A stretch of DNA of 64,000 bases. Source: Saccharospirillaceae bacterium. Lineage in GTDB: Bacteria > Pseudomonadota > Gammaproteobacteria > Pseudomonadales > Oceanobacteraceae. A program made the position numbers and the translations under genes. Position 1 is the stretch's first letter, and the number at the start of each line of letters is the position of its first letter. The notes beneath the pieces are model-generated. The model searched no databases. It saw nothing but the letters and a program-made list of their open reading frames with translations, and was not told where the DNA came from. The stretch spans positions 1-64,000 of the forward strand of contig JAJOJJ010000018.1 of assembly GCA_021208685.1 (NCBI GenBank), written 5' to 3'. Below are positions 55,491 to 63,666 of the stretch, one piece after another.

Positions 55491-55814
55491 ATGAGCATTC
55501 CACCGTCATTGTTTGAAGCCAGTGAAGCCATCGCCCTTAGCTATGACGGCATCAGCGCGCCCAGAGTCAGCGCCAGAGGACAGGACGAACTGGCTCAGGC
55601 CATCATCCAGCTGGCACTGCAGCATCAGGTGCCGGTGTATGAAAATGCCTCACTCATGCGCTGGCTCGGACAGCTGGATCTGGGGGATGAAATCCCACAG
55701 CAGCTGTATCAGGTCATCGCCGAGATTCTGGCTTTTGTTTATGCGCTGGAAGGCAAAGTACCGGGAGAAACCCAAAAGGCGGCATCGGCGGAAAACAACG
55801 ACACTTCCGAATAA
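55491..55814 (+). CDS. FlhB C-terminal-like protein (FhlB; EscU/YscU/HrcU family, soluble part only)
   Basis: 107 residues, no membrane segment. EAIALSYDGISAPRVSARGQ, LAQAIIQLALQHQVPVYENA and LMRWLGQLDLGDEIPQQLYQ correspond to the cytoplasmic domain of FlhB after the NPTH cleavage site; NPTH itself is absent. ATG 55491 is preferred over 55488 because the AGGAGGG site abuts the first. Stand-alone FlhB_C proteins can replace parts of FlhB in substrate switching. It is nine bases after the fliK-like stop. Confidence 0.85.
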   Translation: MSIPPSLFEASEAIALSYDGISAPRVSARGQDELAQAIIQLALQHQVPVYENASLMRWLGQLDLGDEIPQQLYQVIAEILAFVYALEGKVPGETQKAASAENNDTSE

Positions 55815-55815
55815 A

Positions 55816-55840
55816 AAAACGCCGGGCAATCCGGCGTTTT
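55816..55840. terminator. Bidirectional terminator after the flhB-like gene
   Basis: The AAAACGCCGG/CCGGCGTTTT stem with loop GCAAT has T-runs on both strands. It ends the fliK-flhB unit and the convergent TetR gene. Confidence 0.9.
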
Positions 55841-55878
55841 CATCTCATAGGCAGCACTCTTTCGACGCTGTCACGACC

Positions 55879-56541
55879 TCAGGAAACCCGCTCCGACTGG
55901 CGTTCCAGCGTCGATAGCAGCCAGCTGATATGCGCCTGCACCACTTCATCCGGAATCAGATCCACCCCCGCCAACAGCATCGGTAGCGCGCGGTAGCGGT
56001 ACGAATCAATCAAGCCATGAATAGAAGCGATAAAAAACAGTGCCAGTTGCTGCTGTGCCGCTTCGCTGCGTTCTGCCATCGATGGCACCGCATCGATCAG
56101 CAGCGACAACAAATGGCGCTGCCATTCTTCAACCAGACGTCCGACCTGGAGCTGAATATCCTGATCGACAGCTTCAGTCTCATCCAGGCTCAGCAACGGC
56201 GGCTGAAACATCAGCTGATAATAACCGGGAAACCGCTGGGCAAATGCAATCAACTGACCGGCAAAGGCATACAGGGCATCGGTAGGACTGCGGCTGCTGG
56301 ACATCTGCTCATTAATATCGGCAAAGGCCAGATCAAAACCGCGACGGCGGGTATGGATAAATAAAGATTCTTTATTGGGGAAGTAATTGTAGATATTGCT
56401 CGCGGTCATTCCCAGCTGCGATGCCAGCTTACGCATGGACAGATGGTGAAAGCCGACTTCAGCCATCACACTGGAAGCGCTGTCCATAATTCGTTCCCGC
56501 TGCGCCGCAATTTCTTCCGCTGTAAACGGCTTCTTTGGCAT
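55879..56541 (-). CDS. TetR-family transcriptional regulator
   Basis: 220 residues from the ATG at 56541, behind AGGGGAC. The N-terminal helix-turn-helix reads IMDSASSVMAEVGFHHLSMR, KLASQLGMTASNIYNYFPNK and ESLFIHT. The C-terminal ligand domain is variable and gives no clue to its inducer. It is divergent from hemN and may act on its own promoter or hemN; no operator is evident. Confidence 0.9.
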   Translation of the reverse strand: MPKKPFTAEEIAAQRERIMDSASSVMAEVGFHHLSMRKLASQLGMTASNIYNYFPNKESLFIHTRRRGFDLAFADINEQMSSSRSPTDALYAFAGQLIAFAQRFPGYYQLMFQPPLLSLDETEAVDQDIQLQVGRLVEEWQRHLLSLLIDAVPSMAERSEAAQQQLALFFIASIHGLIDSYRYRALPMLLAGVDLIPDEVVQAHISWLLSTLERQSERVS

Positions 56542-56701
56542 GTCCCCTACCCCTTTAAGATCTCTGCTTATACAGATGTCATTATTTATAAAATATTTAC
56601 ACTGGCTATAAAACGTCTGTTCTTTTGTAAAATCAAGACTGTTAGCGGCCAAAGTCGTAAAAAGTTGAATAAATGTCAATTAATCGCCGCGCCTCATCAT
56701 C

Positions 56702-56742
56702 TTGATATGGCGCAAGGCCTGTCGCCCCCCAGGTACTACAAT
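56702..56742 (+). promoter_or_regulatory. FNR/ANR-type promoter of hemN
   Basis: TTGATATGGCGCAA (56702-56715) matches TTGAT-N4-ATCAA with a perfect left half and three of five bases on the right. A -10 TACAAT (56737-56742) places the box centre near -41, the usual position for activation. hemN genes are commonly FNR/ANR activated under low oxygen. Confidence 0.55.
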
Positions 56743-56775
56743 ATTGACCGACTTCCGTTTATCCGTGATGGCACA

Positions 56776-58155
56776 ATGACTGAACAACTCCTGTGGGATC
56801 CGCTGCTGATTCAACGCTATAACAAACCCGGTCCGCGTTACACCTCATATCCGACGGCTGTTGAATTTCAGCCTGTCAGAGATGATCTGGGCGAACGCAC
56901 AGCCTTTGCCCGCCGCGACAACAGCAAAGCGTTATCGCTGTATATTCATATCCCGTTCTGCCGTCATGTCTGTTACTACTGCGGCTGTAATAAAATCGTA
57001 ACCAAACATACCGAACGCGCAGCGCCTTATCTGACACGGCTGAAAAAAGAAATTCTGCTGAAACGGGCCCTGCTGGATGAAAAGGCCGTGGTTGAGCAAT
57101 TACATCTGGGCGGCGGTACGCCGACCTTTCTCAGCGATGACGAGCTGACCGATCTGATGCAGTTCCTGCGCCAGCATTTTAACTTCAGCACATCCGACAG
57201 CGCCGATTACTCCATCGAAATTGATCCGCGTGAACTGCGCCCCGATACGCTGAACGTGTTGCGCTCACTGGGATTTAACCGCCTGAGCTTTGGCGTACAG
57301 GATCTGGAGCACCAGGTACAGGAAGCGGTAAACCGCATTCAGCCGGAATCCATGATCCGGGCCGTTATGAACGATGCCCGCGCGCTGGGCTTCCGTTCTA
57401 TCAATATGGATCTGATCTACGGCCTGCCCTTCCAGACGCTGGAAAGCTTTGACCGTACCCTGGACAGCATTATTGCTATGTCCCCCGACCGTTTGTCGGT
57501 ATTTAACTATGCGCATCTGCCGGAACGCTTCAAGCCGCAGCGCCGTATCTGTGCTGACGATCTGCCGGGCGCGGATGAAAAACTCACTATCCTCGGTCAC
57601 TGCATCAGCAAATTATCCGCCGCCAATTATCACTACGTCGGGATGGATCATTTCGCCAAACCCGATGATGAACTGGCCCGGGCGCAGGCTGCCGGTAAGC
57701 TGCACCGTAATTTTCAGGGCTATACCACTCATGGCGATTGCGACCTGATCGGTTTTGGCGTGTCATCCATCAGCCAGATCGGCGATTACTATCTGCAGAA
57801 TCAGGTGACTCAGGAAATCTGGGAACAGGCACTGAACGATGATCGCCTGCCGACCATGAAGCTTTTAGTCACCAGCACCGAAGACAAACTGCGGCGCACC
57901 GTGATCGCCGAGCTGCTTTGTCACCTGAAATGCGAATTCGCCACTCTCGATCAGATGTTTACAATCAACAGTCGTCAACATTTGCAAAGCAGCCTTGATG
58001 CGTTAGCACCGATGGTGAATGATGGCCTGGTCATCATTGATCAACACGCCATCCGCATCACTGACAAAGGACGCCTATTGGTTCGTAATGCCTGCATGGC
58101 ATTCGATACCTATCTGCAACAACATGAGCAACAGCGATTCTCCAAAGCCATCTGA
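56776..58155 (+). CDS. hemN: Oxygen-independent coproporphyrinogen III oxidase
   Basis: 459 residues, a radical-SAM enzyme that decarboxylates coproporphyrinogen III to protoporphyrinogen IX without O2. The iron-sulfur motif HIPFCRHVCYYCGCNK is present, as are LHLGGGTPTFL, EIDPRELR, RLSFGVQDLEHQVQEAVNRI, NMDLIYGLPFQT and GYTTHGDCDLIGFGVSSIS. The ATG at 56776 gives the normal family length; the longer open frame upstream overlaps the promoter and TetR gene. HemN goes with the ccm operon nearby in supplying haem for respiration. Confidence 0.96.
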   Translation: MTEQLLWDPLLIQRYNKPGPRYTSYPTAVEFQPVRDDLGERTAFARRDNSKALSLYIHIPFCRHVCYYCGCNKIVTKHTERAAPYLTRLKKEILLKRALLDEKAVVEQLHLGGGTPTFLSDDELTDLMQFLRQHFNFSTSDSADYSIEIDPRELRPDTLNVLRSLGFNRLSFGVQDLEHQVQEAVNRIQPESMIRAVMNDARALGFRSINMDLIYGLPFQTLESFDRTLDSIIAMSPDRLSVFNYAHLPERFKPQRRICADDLPGADEKLTILGHCISKLSAANYHYVGMDHFAKPDDELARAQAAGKLHRNFQGYTTHGDCDLIGFGVSSISQIGDYYLQNQVTQEIWEQALNDDRLPTMKLLVTSTEDKLRRTVIAELLCHLKCEFATLDQMFTINSRQHLQSSLDALAPMVNDGLVIIDQHAIRITDKGRLLVRNACMAFDTYLQQHEQQRFSKAI

Positions 58156-58687
58156 TCCTGTCTCCGGCACCCTGCGCAGCCAATGGCTGCGCCGTGGTGC
58201 GGAACTTCTCGTCTTTCTTCTGCTGTTCATCATTCTGAGTCACTGGCTCAGCCGGCATATGCTGGATGCCGGCAGCAGCGCTCCGTCAACCACACTCCCG
58301 GCCCTCAATAACCCTGACGCCACGCTGCAAAGCACGCCGACAGGACGTCTGATCTGGCCTGCCGAGCATGAACGTACCCTGGTGTATTTCTTTGCCCCCT
58401 GGTGCAGCATTTGCCGCGTCAGCATGCCCGGACTCAATTTACTGGGTCATGATGATCTGCGCATTGTGGCGGTGGCACTTGACTGGGAAACCCGCGAAGA
58501 AGTCGAAGCCTTTGTAAGCTCGGTTGGTTTCAGCGGAGAGGTATTACTGGGCAATGACACAACGGCGCAGCAATATCAGGTGCAGGGCTACCCAAGCTAT
58601 TACGTCATGGACAGGCAGGGCCGGATACAGCATCAGGACCGGGGATTGAGTACGCCGCCTGGTTTATGGCTGCGTACCCAATGGTAA
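58124..58687 (+). CDS. Membrane-anchored TlpA-like thioredoxin
   Basis: 187 residues from the ATG at 58124, inside the last codons of hemN. One TM helix (AELLVFLLLFIILSHWLSRH) precedes a thioredoxin domain with FFAPWCSICRVSMPGL (CXXC) and the cis-Pro region VQGYPSYYVMDRQGRI. It likely reduces or isomerises periplasmic disulfides. Overlap with hemN implies co-expression. Confidence 0.88.
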   Translation: MSNSDSPKPSDPVSGTLRSQWLRRGAELLVFLLLFIILSHWLSRHMLDAGSSAPSTTLPALNNPDATLQSTPTGRLIWPAEHERTLVYFFAPWCSICRVSMPGLNLLGHDDLRIVAVALDWETREEVEAFVSSVGFSGEVLLGNDTTAQQYQVQGYPSYYVMDRQGRIQHQDRGLSTPPGLWLRTQW

Positions 58688-58697
58688 ATCACCCGCT

Positions 58698-59297
58698 TCA
58701 GAGCACACCGGGCTGACCACTCCAGAATCCCCAGCTCTGGCCGTCATGCTGCAAATAGACCCGTTTTTCGAATGGCTTACGGAAAGACTCAAGACTTCGG
58801 CGCAAGGTCCGTGCTGAGCGGAATGCCGGATCCTTAACCCACTCCTGCAAATCATCGACATACCACTGGATATAGACCTCTGCGTAGTAATACTCGCCAA
58901 TCCGGTAAGGGCTCGATACTTCCAGAATATTCTTCAGTTTGCCGGTGCCGTAATAAAAACCTTCCTGCGTACCTTGCTCACGGTGCGCCAGAGGATAATC
59001 GTAAATCCAGACGGCAACGACCTTGCGTTTGCGGCGGCCATTTTCCTCAACATCCGTCATCTTCATCTCGCTGTCACGCCGGAGCAGTCCAAAACGGAAC
59101 AAGCCATCCAGCAATCCGGCGTCTTTATCCTGACGGTTACGTTCAATTTCGTAAGGCATCGGAAAAGGCAACCACAGCAGAGGCTCAGCCTCTAAAGCCC
59201 GGGAAACCAATGCTGCTGCGGTATTATTGCCAATCACCGGCTGAGCACAGACTGTTCCACAGAGCAGTAACAAAGTTGTAACAATCAATGATTTCAT
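58698..59297 (-). CDS. Hypothetical periplasmic protein
   Basis: 199 residues behind GGGGAG with a signal peptide (LIVTTLLLLCGTVCAQPVIG). The mature protein is charged with many aromatic residues (VWIYDYPLAHREQGTQEGFY, RIGEYYYAEVYIQWYVDDLQ) and no cysteine. I recognise no family. It is divergent from olsB and shares its short promoter region, so it might also be phosphate-controlled. Confidence 0.75.
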   Translation of the reverse strand: MKSLIVTTLLLLCGTVCAQPVIGNNTAAALVSRALEAEPLLWLPFPMPYEIERNRQDKDAGLLDGLFRFGLLRRDSEMKMTDVEENGRRKRKVVAVWIYDYPLAHREQGTQEGFYYGTGKLKNILEVSSPYRIGEYYYAEVYIQWYVDDLQEWVKDPAFRSARTLRRSLESFRKPFEKRVYLQHDGQSWGFWSGQPGVL

Positions 59298-59346
59298 AAA
59301 TTCTCCCCGTCCCTTAGCATAGCCAGCCTTTAGACGAATGTCGGAC

Positions 59347-59379
59347 TTGTCACAGAAATGTCACAGCCCTGACTTAGAG
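59347..59379 (+). promoter_or_regulatory. Pho-box-like promoter of olsB
   Basis: TTGTCAC and ATGTCAC are 7-base direct repeats 11 bases apart (59347-59353, 59358-59364), the layout of PhoB sites. TTAGAG follows ten bases later as a possible -10, so the repeat would replace the -35. Confidence 0.55.
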
Positions 59380-59410
59380 TCGCTCCGATTAATAAAAAAC
59401 AGGATTGACT

Positions 59411-60172
59411 ATGCAGCAAGCCACTGCACGCCTACAGACTGAAAACCTCGAATCCCCTCTGGTTGCCCGCATTACGCAGGACCCTCAGGAGATACGTCAG
59501 GCTCTCGAACTGCGATATCGCGTTTTTGCTGAAGGCATGGGGGCCAACCTGCCTACCGCCGGCGAGGGCATTGATAAAGACGAGTTCGATGACATCTGTC
59601 TGCACCTGATTGTCAAGGATGTGATGAACGATCAGGTGATTGGCTATAGCCGTATCCTTACCAACGAGCTGGCGCAGCGTGCCGGCGGTTTCTACTCTGC
59701 CACCGAATTTGACCTCAGCAATATTGTGCTGCCAGGAAAAACCTACATGGAAATCGGCCGCACCTGTGTTGATCCGGATTTTCGCAGCGGCGCCGCTATC
59801 GGGTTGCTGTGGTCAGGCATCGCTCAGTTTATGTCCGCCCACAATATTGATTACCTGATGGGATGCGCCAGCATTCCGCTGAATGAAGGCTACGCGCGCA
59901 CGATTGCCATCGTGAACCACCTGCGCGAGAAGCACTTCACGCCGGAACATATGCGCGCTGAACCCAAGGTGCATATGCCGCGCATCGACGTGGATATCGA
60001 CGGCAAATCACTGGTGCCATCACTGCTGAAAGCCTATCTGCGCATTGGCGTGAAAGTCTGTGGTGAACCGTGCCTTGATAAAGATTTTAACGTAGCCGAC
60101 GCTCTGATTCTGCTGGCCCGCGACGATATCAACCAGCGCTACCTGCGTCACTTCACCAAAAGCGATCTCTGA
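59411..60172 (+). CDS. olsB: Ornithine-acyl[acyl-carrier-protein] N-acyltransferase, OlsB-like
   Basis: 253 residues. The ATG at 59411 has AGGA six bases upstream; an in-frame TTG at 59405 is less likely. It matches the GNAT-like acyltransferase family that includes OlsB and hemolysin-type homologues: ALELRYRVFAEGMGANLP, DEFDDICLHLIVKD, GYSRILTN, TYMEIGRTCVDPDFRSGAAI, LLWSGIAQFM and NIDYLMGCASIPLNEGYART. It would add a 3-hydroxy fatty acid to ornithine, the first step to phosphorus-free ornithine lipids. OlsA, the second enzyme, is not in the window. The Pho-box-like promoter fits the known rise of this lipid under phosphate limitation. Confidence 0.82.
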   Translation: MQQATARLQTENLESPLVARITQDPQEIRQALELRYRVFAEGMGANLPTAGEGIDKDEFDDICLHLIVKDVMNDQVIGYSRILTNELAQRAGGFYSATEFDLSNIVLPGKTYMEIGRTCVDPDFRSGAAIGLLWSGIAQFMSAHNIDYLMGCASIPLNEGYARTIAIVNHLREKHFTPEHMRAEPKVHMPRIDVDIDGKSLVPSLLKAYLRIGVKVCGEPCLDKDFNVADALILLARDDINQRYLRHFTKSDL

Positions 60173-60200
60173 ATCGTGCAGGGATTCATAAACGCAGTTT

Positions 60201-60225
60201 AAAAGGGGCCGGATGGCTCCTTTTT
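60201..60225 (+). terminator. Terminator of olsB
   Basis: The AAAGGGGCC/GGCTCCTTT stem (one mismatch) with loop GGAT is followed by TT. Confidence 0.75.
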
Positions 60226-60296
60226 CATGGCTGTCTTTTCCGTCGGCCTTACAACCGCTAGACTGCGCGGCCGCGTTCCCTGCTGTGAGCAATCTG

Positions 60297-60779
60297 ATGA
60301 TTAAAAAATTCACCCAATGGCTGACATCGGCTTCCGGTCTACGCCGGATTCTGAATATTTACGGACCTTATGTCGGCGCCGGAGTGAGCGTCCGTTATCT
60401 CGCCAAAGATTTCCGTGAAGCCAGGGTCGAGATGAAGCTGCGCTGGTTCAACCGCAACTATGTCGGCACCCATTTTGGCGGCAGCCTGTTCTCTATGATT
60501 GACCCGTTTTACATGCTGTTGCTGATGAATACCCTTGGCCGCAATTACATTGTCTGGGATGCCAGCGCTGAAATTGACTTTGTCAAACCCGGACGCGGTG
60601 TGGTGAGTGCCCACTTCATCATCACCGACGACATGCTGAATGAAATTTACGAAAAAACCGCAAGCGGTGAAAAATTTCTGCCAACCTATGATGTGAATAT
60701 TCTGGATGCTGAGGGTGAGCTGGTCGCCCGTGCCCGCAAAACACTGTATATCCGCCGTAAACCAGCCCGCAAAGACTGA
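60297..60779 (+). CDS. DUF4442 hotdog-fold thioesterase-like protein
   Basis: 160 residues from the ATG at 60297; the open frame upstream overlaps the terminator and is not family sequence. LRRILNIYGPYVGAGVSVRY, MKLRWFNRNYVGTHFGGSLF, SMIDPFYMLLLMNTLG and DASAEIDFVKPGRG fit the DUF4442 hotdog family, a PaaI/YiiD-like thioesterase fold. The substrate is unknown. Confidence 0.85.
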   Translation: MIKKFTQWLTSASGLRRILNIYGPYVGAGVSVRYLAKDFREARVEMKLRWFNRNYVGTHFGGSLFSMIDPFYMLLLMNTLGRNYIVWDASAEIDFVKPGRGVVSAHFIITDDMLNEIYEKTASGEKFLPTYDVNILDAEGELVARARKTLYIRRKPARKD

Positions 60780-60868
60780 TCAGTTTCACGCTCCCGTATG
60801 CCGTAACGGCATGAAAACGCTCATCTGCTACGCTTAAAGCAGTTACCGTTAATGTGTACAGGAGCTTT

Positions 60869-61201
60869 ATGACCACCATGACCATCAGTCAGGCCAGCGA
60901 ACTGATCTGGGACCTGCTTCAGACATTGGAAGATGCTTACTGGGAAGCCAGCAACTGTCAGGAAAAAGATCAGGTATTCAACCTGATGCAGCTGCTGAAT
61001 GCAGAATATATGGAACTGCTGAAAATCAGCGTTCAGGATCATCACTACGAATACGAAGTGATCAGCACCGGACTGGCGTTGCTGCAACAGGCTCTGGAAG
61101 ATTTTCAGCGCGTTGCCTCGCTGCAAACCCGCCGCCAGAGCACCTCAACCCGCCTTAACGCACTCCTGAATAAACTGAGCGCCAATCTGAGCAGCAACTG
61201 A
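60869..61201 (+). CDS. Small helical hypothetical protein
   Basis: 110 residues behind CAGGAG. The sequence is almost entirely amphipathic helix (ELIWDLLQTLEDAYWEASNC, VFNLMQLLNAEYMELLKISV), no signal or TM segment. A good ribosome site and clean length argue it is real; I recognise no family. Confidence 0.7.
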   Translation: MTTMTISQASELIWDLLQTLEDAYWEASNCQEKDQVFNLMQLLNAEYMELLKISVQDHHYEYEVISTGLALLQQALEDFQRVASLQTRRQSTSTRLNALLNKLSANLSSN

Positions 61202-61204
61202 TCA

Positions 61205-61225
61205 CGGGCCTGTTTAACAGGCCCG
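61205..61225. terminator. Hairpin between convergent genes
   Basis: CGGGCCTG-TTTAA-CAGGCCCG, a perfect 8-bp stem, but with no T-run on either side. It may pause or end transcription with a partner factor. Confidence 0.4.
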
Positions 61226-61240
61226 GAATCAAAAGAGCCA

Positions 61241-62227
61241 TCAGTGCGTGAGTAATTGACGTACGGACGCCAGATTAACGGTTTCACTGAACTGATGACG
61301 ACCAGCCGCTTTCGCGGCATACAACGCCTCGTCGGAAGCCGCCAGCAACAGCTCCCAGCGCTCGTCGGCCTGAGGCTCGCACCAGGCCATGCCAATACTC
61401 ACCGACACATGCTCAGACACTGGTGAAGCCGCATGAGGAATGGCCAGCTGCTCAACCGCATCCTGCAAACGTCTGGCAACCACAGCCATGCCATCAAACT
61501 GTATCGACGGCAACACCAGTGCAAACTCTTCCCCCCCATAACGGGCGACCAGATCACGTGGCCGCTGCACGGTATTTTTCAGGCACTGCGCGATCTGAAC
61601 CAGACAACGGTCGCCTTGCGGATGACCGTAGTGGTCGTTAAACAACTTAAAATGATCAATATCCACCATCATCAGACCGATATTGCCCCCCTCGCGCTGG
61701 GCACGCCGCCATTCGGCACTGAGAAATTCATCCAGATAGCGGCGGTTGGCAATCTGCGTCAGGCCATCGGTCACTGACAGCGCTTCCAGATACCGGCGCT
61801 GTGCGCGCTGTGCTAACTGTCGTTTGATCCGTGTTAAGGCCAGCAAAGGGCTGAGCGGCTTGCGCAGATAATCAACAACACCGGCCACCAAAGCCGCCGT
61901 TTCCTGAGCATCATCAGCCGCTCCGAGCAGCAGAATATCGCAGTCGCGGGTTTTCGGATGGTTATGCCAGCGCTTGCAGAACGTCGCCAGATCCTCATCC
62001 AGCAGCTCTTTTTCAAGAATCAACAAATCAGGCGTCTGTGAAGGTTCTTCCAGCCAGTCGTAAAGCTGTGAACGATTGATAGCACCGGCCACACACATCT
62101 CAGCTGCCAGCAGATCGCCCAACTGGGCCTGAACCGCAAGGGTTTCCGCAGCAATGATGACCAAAGGCTGACTGGGCATAAACTCGGCTTCCTGACTATT
62201 CCACATACAACGCACTCTGACGGTCAT
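61241..62227 (-). CDS. Diguanylate cyclase with degenerate receiver domain
   Basis: 328 residues behind GAGG. Residues ~18-145 resemble a receiver domain (PLVIIAAETLAVQAQLGDLL, GVVDYLRKPLSPLLALTRIK with the conserved Lys-Pro) but the phospho-acceptor Asp is replaced in DLLILEKELL. The C-terminal GGDEF domain (~155-315) has LTQIANRRYLDEFL, MMVDIDHFKLFNDHYGHPQG and RYGGEEF with a matching RPRD inhibitory site five residues before. It should make c-di-GMP with product inhibition. Phosphorylation control is unlikely; a protein partner or other signal is possible. Confidence 0.9.
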   Translation of the reverse strand: MTVRVRCMWNSQEAEFMPSQPLVIIAAETLAVQAQLGDLLAAEMCVAGAINRSQLYDWLEEPSQTPDLLILEKELLDEDLATFCKRWHNHPKTRDCDILLLGAADDAQETAALVAGVVDYLRKPLSPLLALTRIKRQLAQRAQRRYLEALSVTDGLTQIANRRYLDEFLSAEWRRAQREGGNIGLMMVDIDHFKLFNDHYGHPQGDRCLVQIAQCLKNTVQRPRDLVARYGGEEFALVLPSIQFDGMAVVARRLQDAVEQLAIPHAASPVSEHVSVSIGMAWCEPQADERWELLLAASDEALYAAKAAGRHQFSETVNLASVRQLLTH

Positions 62228-62403
62228 TCGTGCGCCTCTTTTCGGTTATCGGCAAGAATACACCAAAGCGTACAGGCCATAACAAAAAATAACTGGACGA
62301 CCAACATACGACAATATCCTGACTTGAATATCCGTTACTGATGCCAATTAAATGATCATGCGGCGGCCGATGCTTCTTCGCGTTCAGGGACTGGGGGAAA
62401 TGC

Positions 62404-63255
62404 GTGAACTTCGCTAAACTTGGGGCAGGTTTTCTAAAAAAATCAGTTTCTTACATGCCAAAGTACATAGTATTGATTATCTGCCTCGGATTACTGGGTT
62501 GTGACCGTGTGGCCACACCGGAATCAGACACGAAAAACGCCAGCGCACAACTGCCAGTACTGCCCGACTTCAGTGCTTATGACGATGTCAAAGAAAAGAA
62601 AAAAGCCTTTTTTTCGTATCTGCTGCCTCTGATTGAAGAAGCCAACACCCGAATTATTGCTGAGCGGCAGGTCGTCGAAAGATGGTATCTGGCGCCCGAT
62701 GAGCTGAGCGACCGTGACCGCGATACGTTGCAGGAACTGCTGATCAAATATCGCGTCAACACCGACGACGAAGATGAGCAGAAAGCACTGCTGTTGCTGC
62801 GGGTTAACACCATTCCGCCGTCTCTGGTGCTGGCTCAGGCAGCCAATGAATCGGCCTGGGGCACCTCGCGCTTCGCTCAGGAAGGCAACAATCTCTTTGG
62901 TCAGTGGTGTTTCCGCGAGGGCTGCGGACTGGTCCCCGAAGCCCGGGGGGGGAGCTCACGCCATGAAGTTCGTGCCTTTGAATCACCCCTGGAATCGGTG
63001 GAAAGCTACATGCGTAACCTGAACAGCCATCCGCGCTACCGTGAGTTGCGTGAATTGCGCCAACAAGAGATCGAGCAACAGGGTTATGCCAGTGGCGAAA
63101 CGCTGACGCAAGGCCTGCATGGCTACTCCAGCCGTGGTCAGGAGTATATTGATGAAATTCGTAATATGATTGAATTCAACGAACTGAACCGCTTTGATCA
63201 GCCGCAATCCCGGGAAAACGTCCCTGCCGATCAGCAACCAGTACCCAGGGGGTAA
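62404..63255 (+). CDS. Bax-like glucosaminidase lipoprotein
   Basis: 283 residues from a GTG behind GGGGAAATGC; ATG 62455 also possible, closer to the signal peptide. The lipobox LGLLGC is followed by a linker, then a glucosaminidase-type domain: VNTIPPSLVLAQAANESAWG (catalytic-type Glu), TSRFAQEGNNLFGQWCF, VRAFESPLESVESYMRNLNS and HGYSSRGQEYIDEIRNMI. This is the family of E. coli Bax and FlgJ C-terminal domains that cut glycan strands of peptidoglycan. Confidence 0.88.
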   Translation: MNFAKLGAGFLKKSVSYMPKYIVLIICLGLLGCDRVATPESDTKNASAQLPVLPDFSAYDDVKEKKKAFFSYLLPLIEEANTRIIAERQVVERWYLAPDELSDRDRDTLQELLIKYRVNTDDEDEQKALLLLRVNTIPPSLVLAQAANESAWGTSRFAQEGNNLFGQWCFREGCGLVPEARGGSSRHEVRAFESPLESVESYMRNLNSHPRYRELRELRQQEIEQQGYASGETLTQGLHGYSSRGQEYIDEIRNMIEFNELNRFDQPQSRENVPADQQPVPRG

Positions 63256-63256
63256 T

Positions 63257-63631
63257 GTGCAAGCCAATGAACGACGCTTCCGTCAACGCTACGATGCCTC
63301 ACCACTGAAGCTGGAAATCCGCATGCTGAACCTGTTTGGCCAGCCGAAAAAAGCCCATATGGCCATCGCCCGGGATTTTGCCATCGGTGGTATCGCCATC
63401 CTATCCCCGCTGAAAATGAAGGTTGGCAAACGCTTACTGATCAGCATCGAGAGCCGTGACCACCGCCTGCAATCCATTCCGGCCATTGTCATCCGTGCAG
63501 AAGTCAGTGAAGGTGACTACCTCTACGCCCTCAAATTTGCCATGGGCCAACTGCCGGAAGTTGCCAGCCGCGGTGCTTACACCGTTTTGCAACGTCTTGA
63601 AGTTAGCCTGAAATCGGCAACCCCGGCCTGA
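63257..63631 (+). CDS. PilZ-domain protein
   Basis: 124 residues from the GTG at 63257, behind AGGGGG and one base after the glucosaminidase stop. NERRFRQRYDASPLKLEIRM carries the RxxxR-like part and IARDFAIGGIAILSPLKMKV the (D/N)xSxxG-like part of PilZ, although the latter is imperfect (DFAIGG lacks the usual Ser). It may bind c-di-GMP weakly or act as an adaptor. Confidence 0.78.
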   Translation: MQANERRFRQRYDASPLKLEIRMLNLFGQPKKAHMAIARDFAIGGIAILSPLKMKVGKRLLISIESRDHRLQSIPAIVIRAEVSEGDYLYALKFAMGQLPEVASRGAYTVLQRLEVSLKSATPA

Positions 63632-63666
63632 GCCGGGCATACACATTCTCAAGCAAGGAATCCGCT

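Noticed and set aside
56664-56680. Second FNR-like box (TTGAATAAATGTCAA)
   Set aside because: The half-sites are one base too far apart and the inner bases do not match; the site at 56702 is better in both sequence and spacing.
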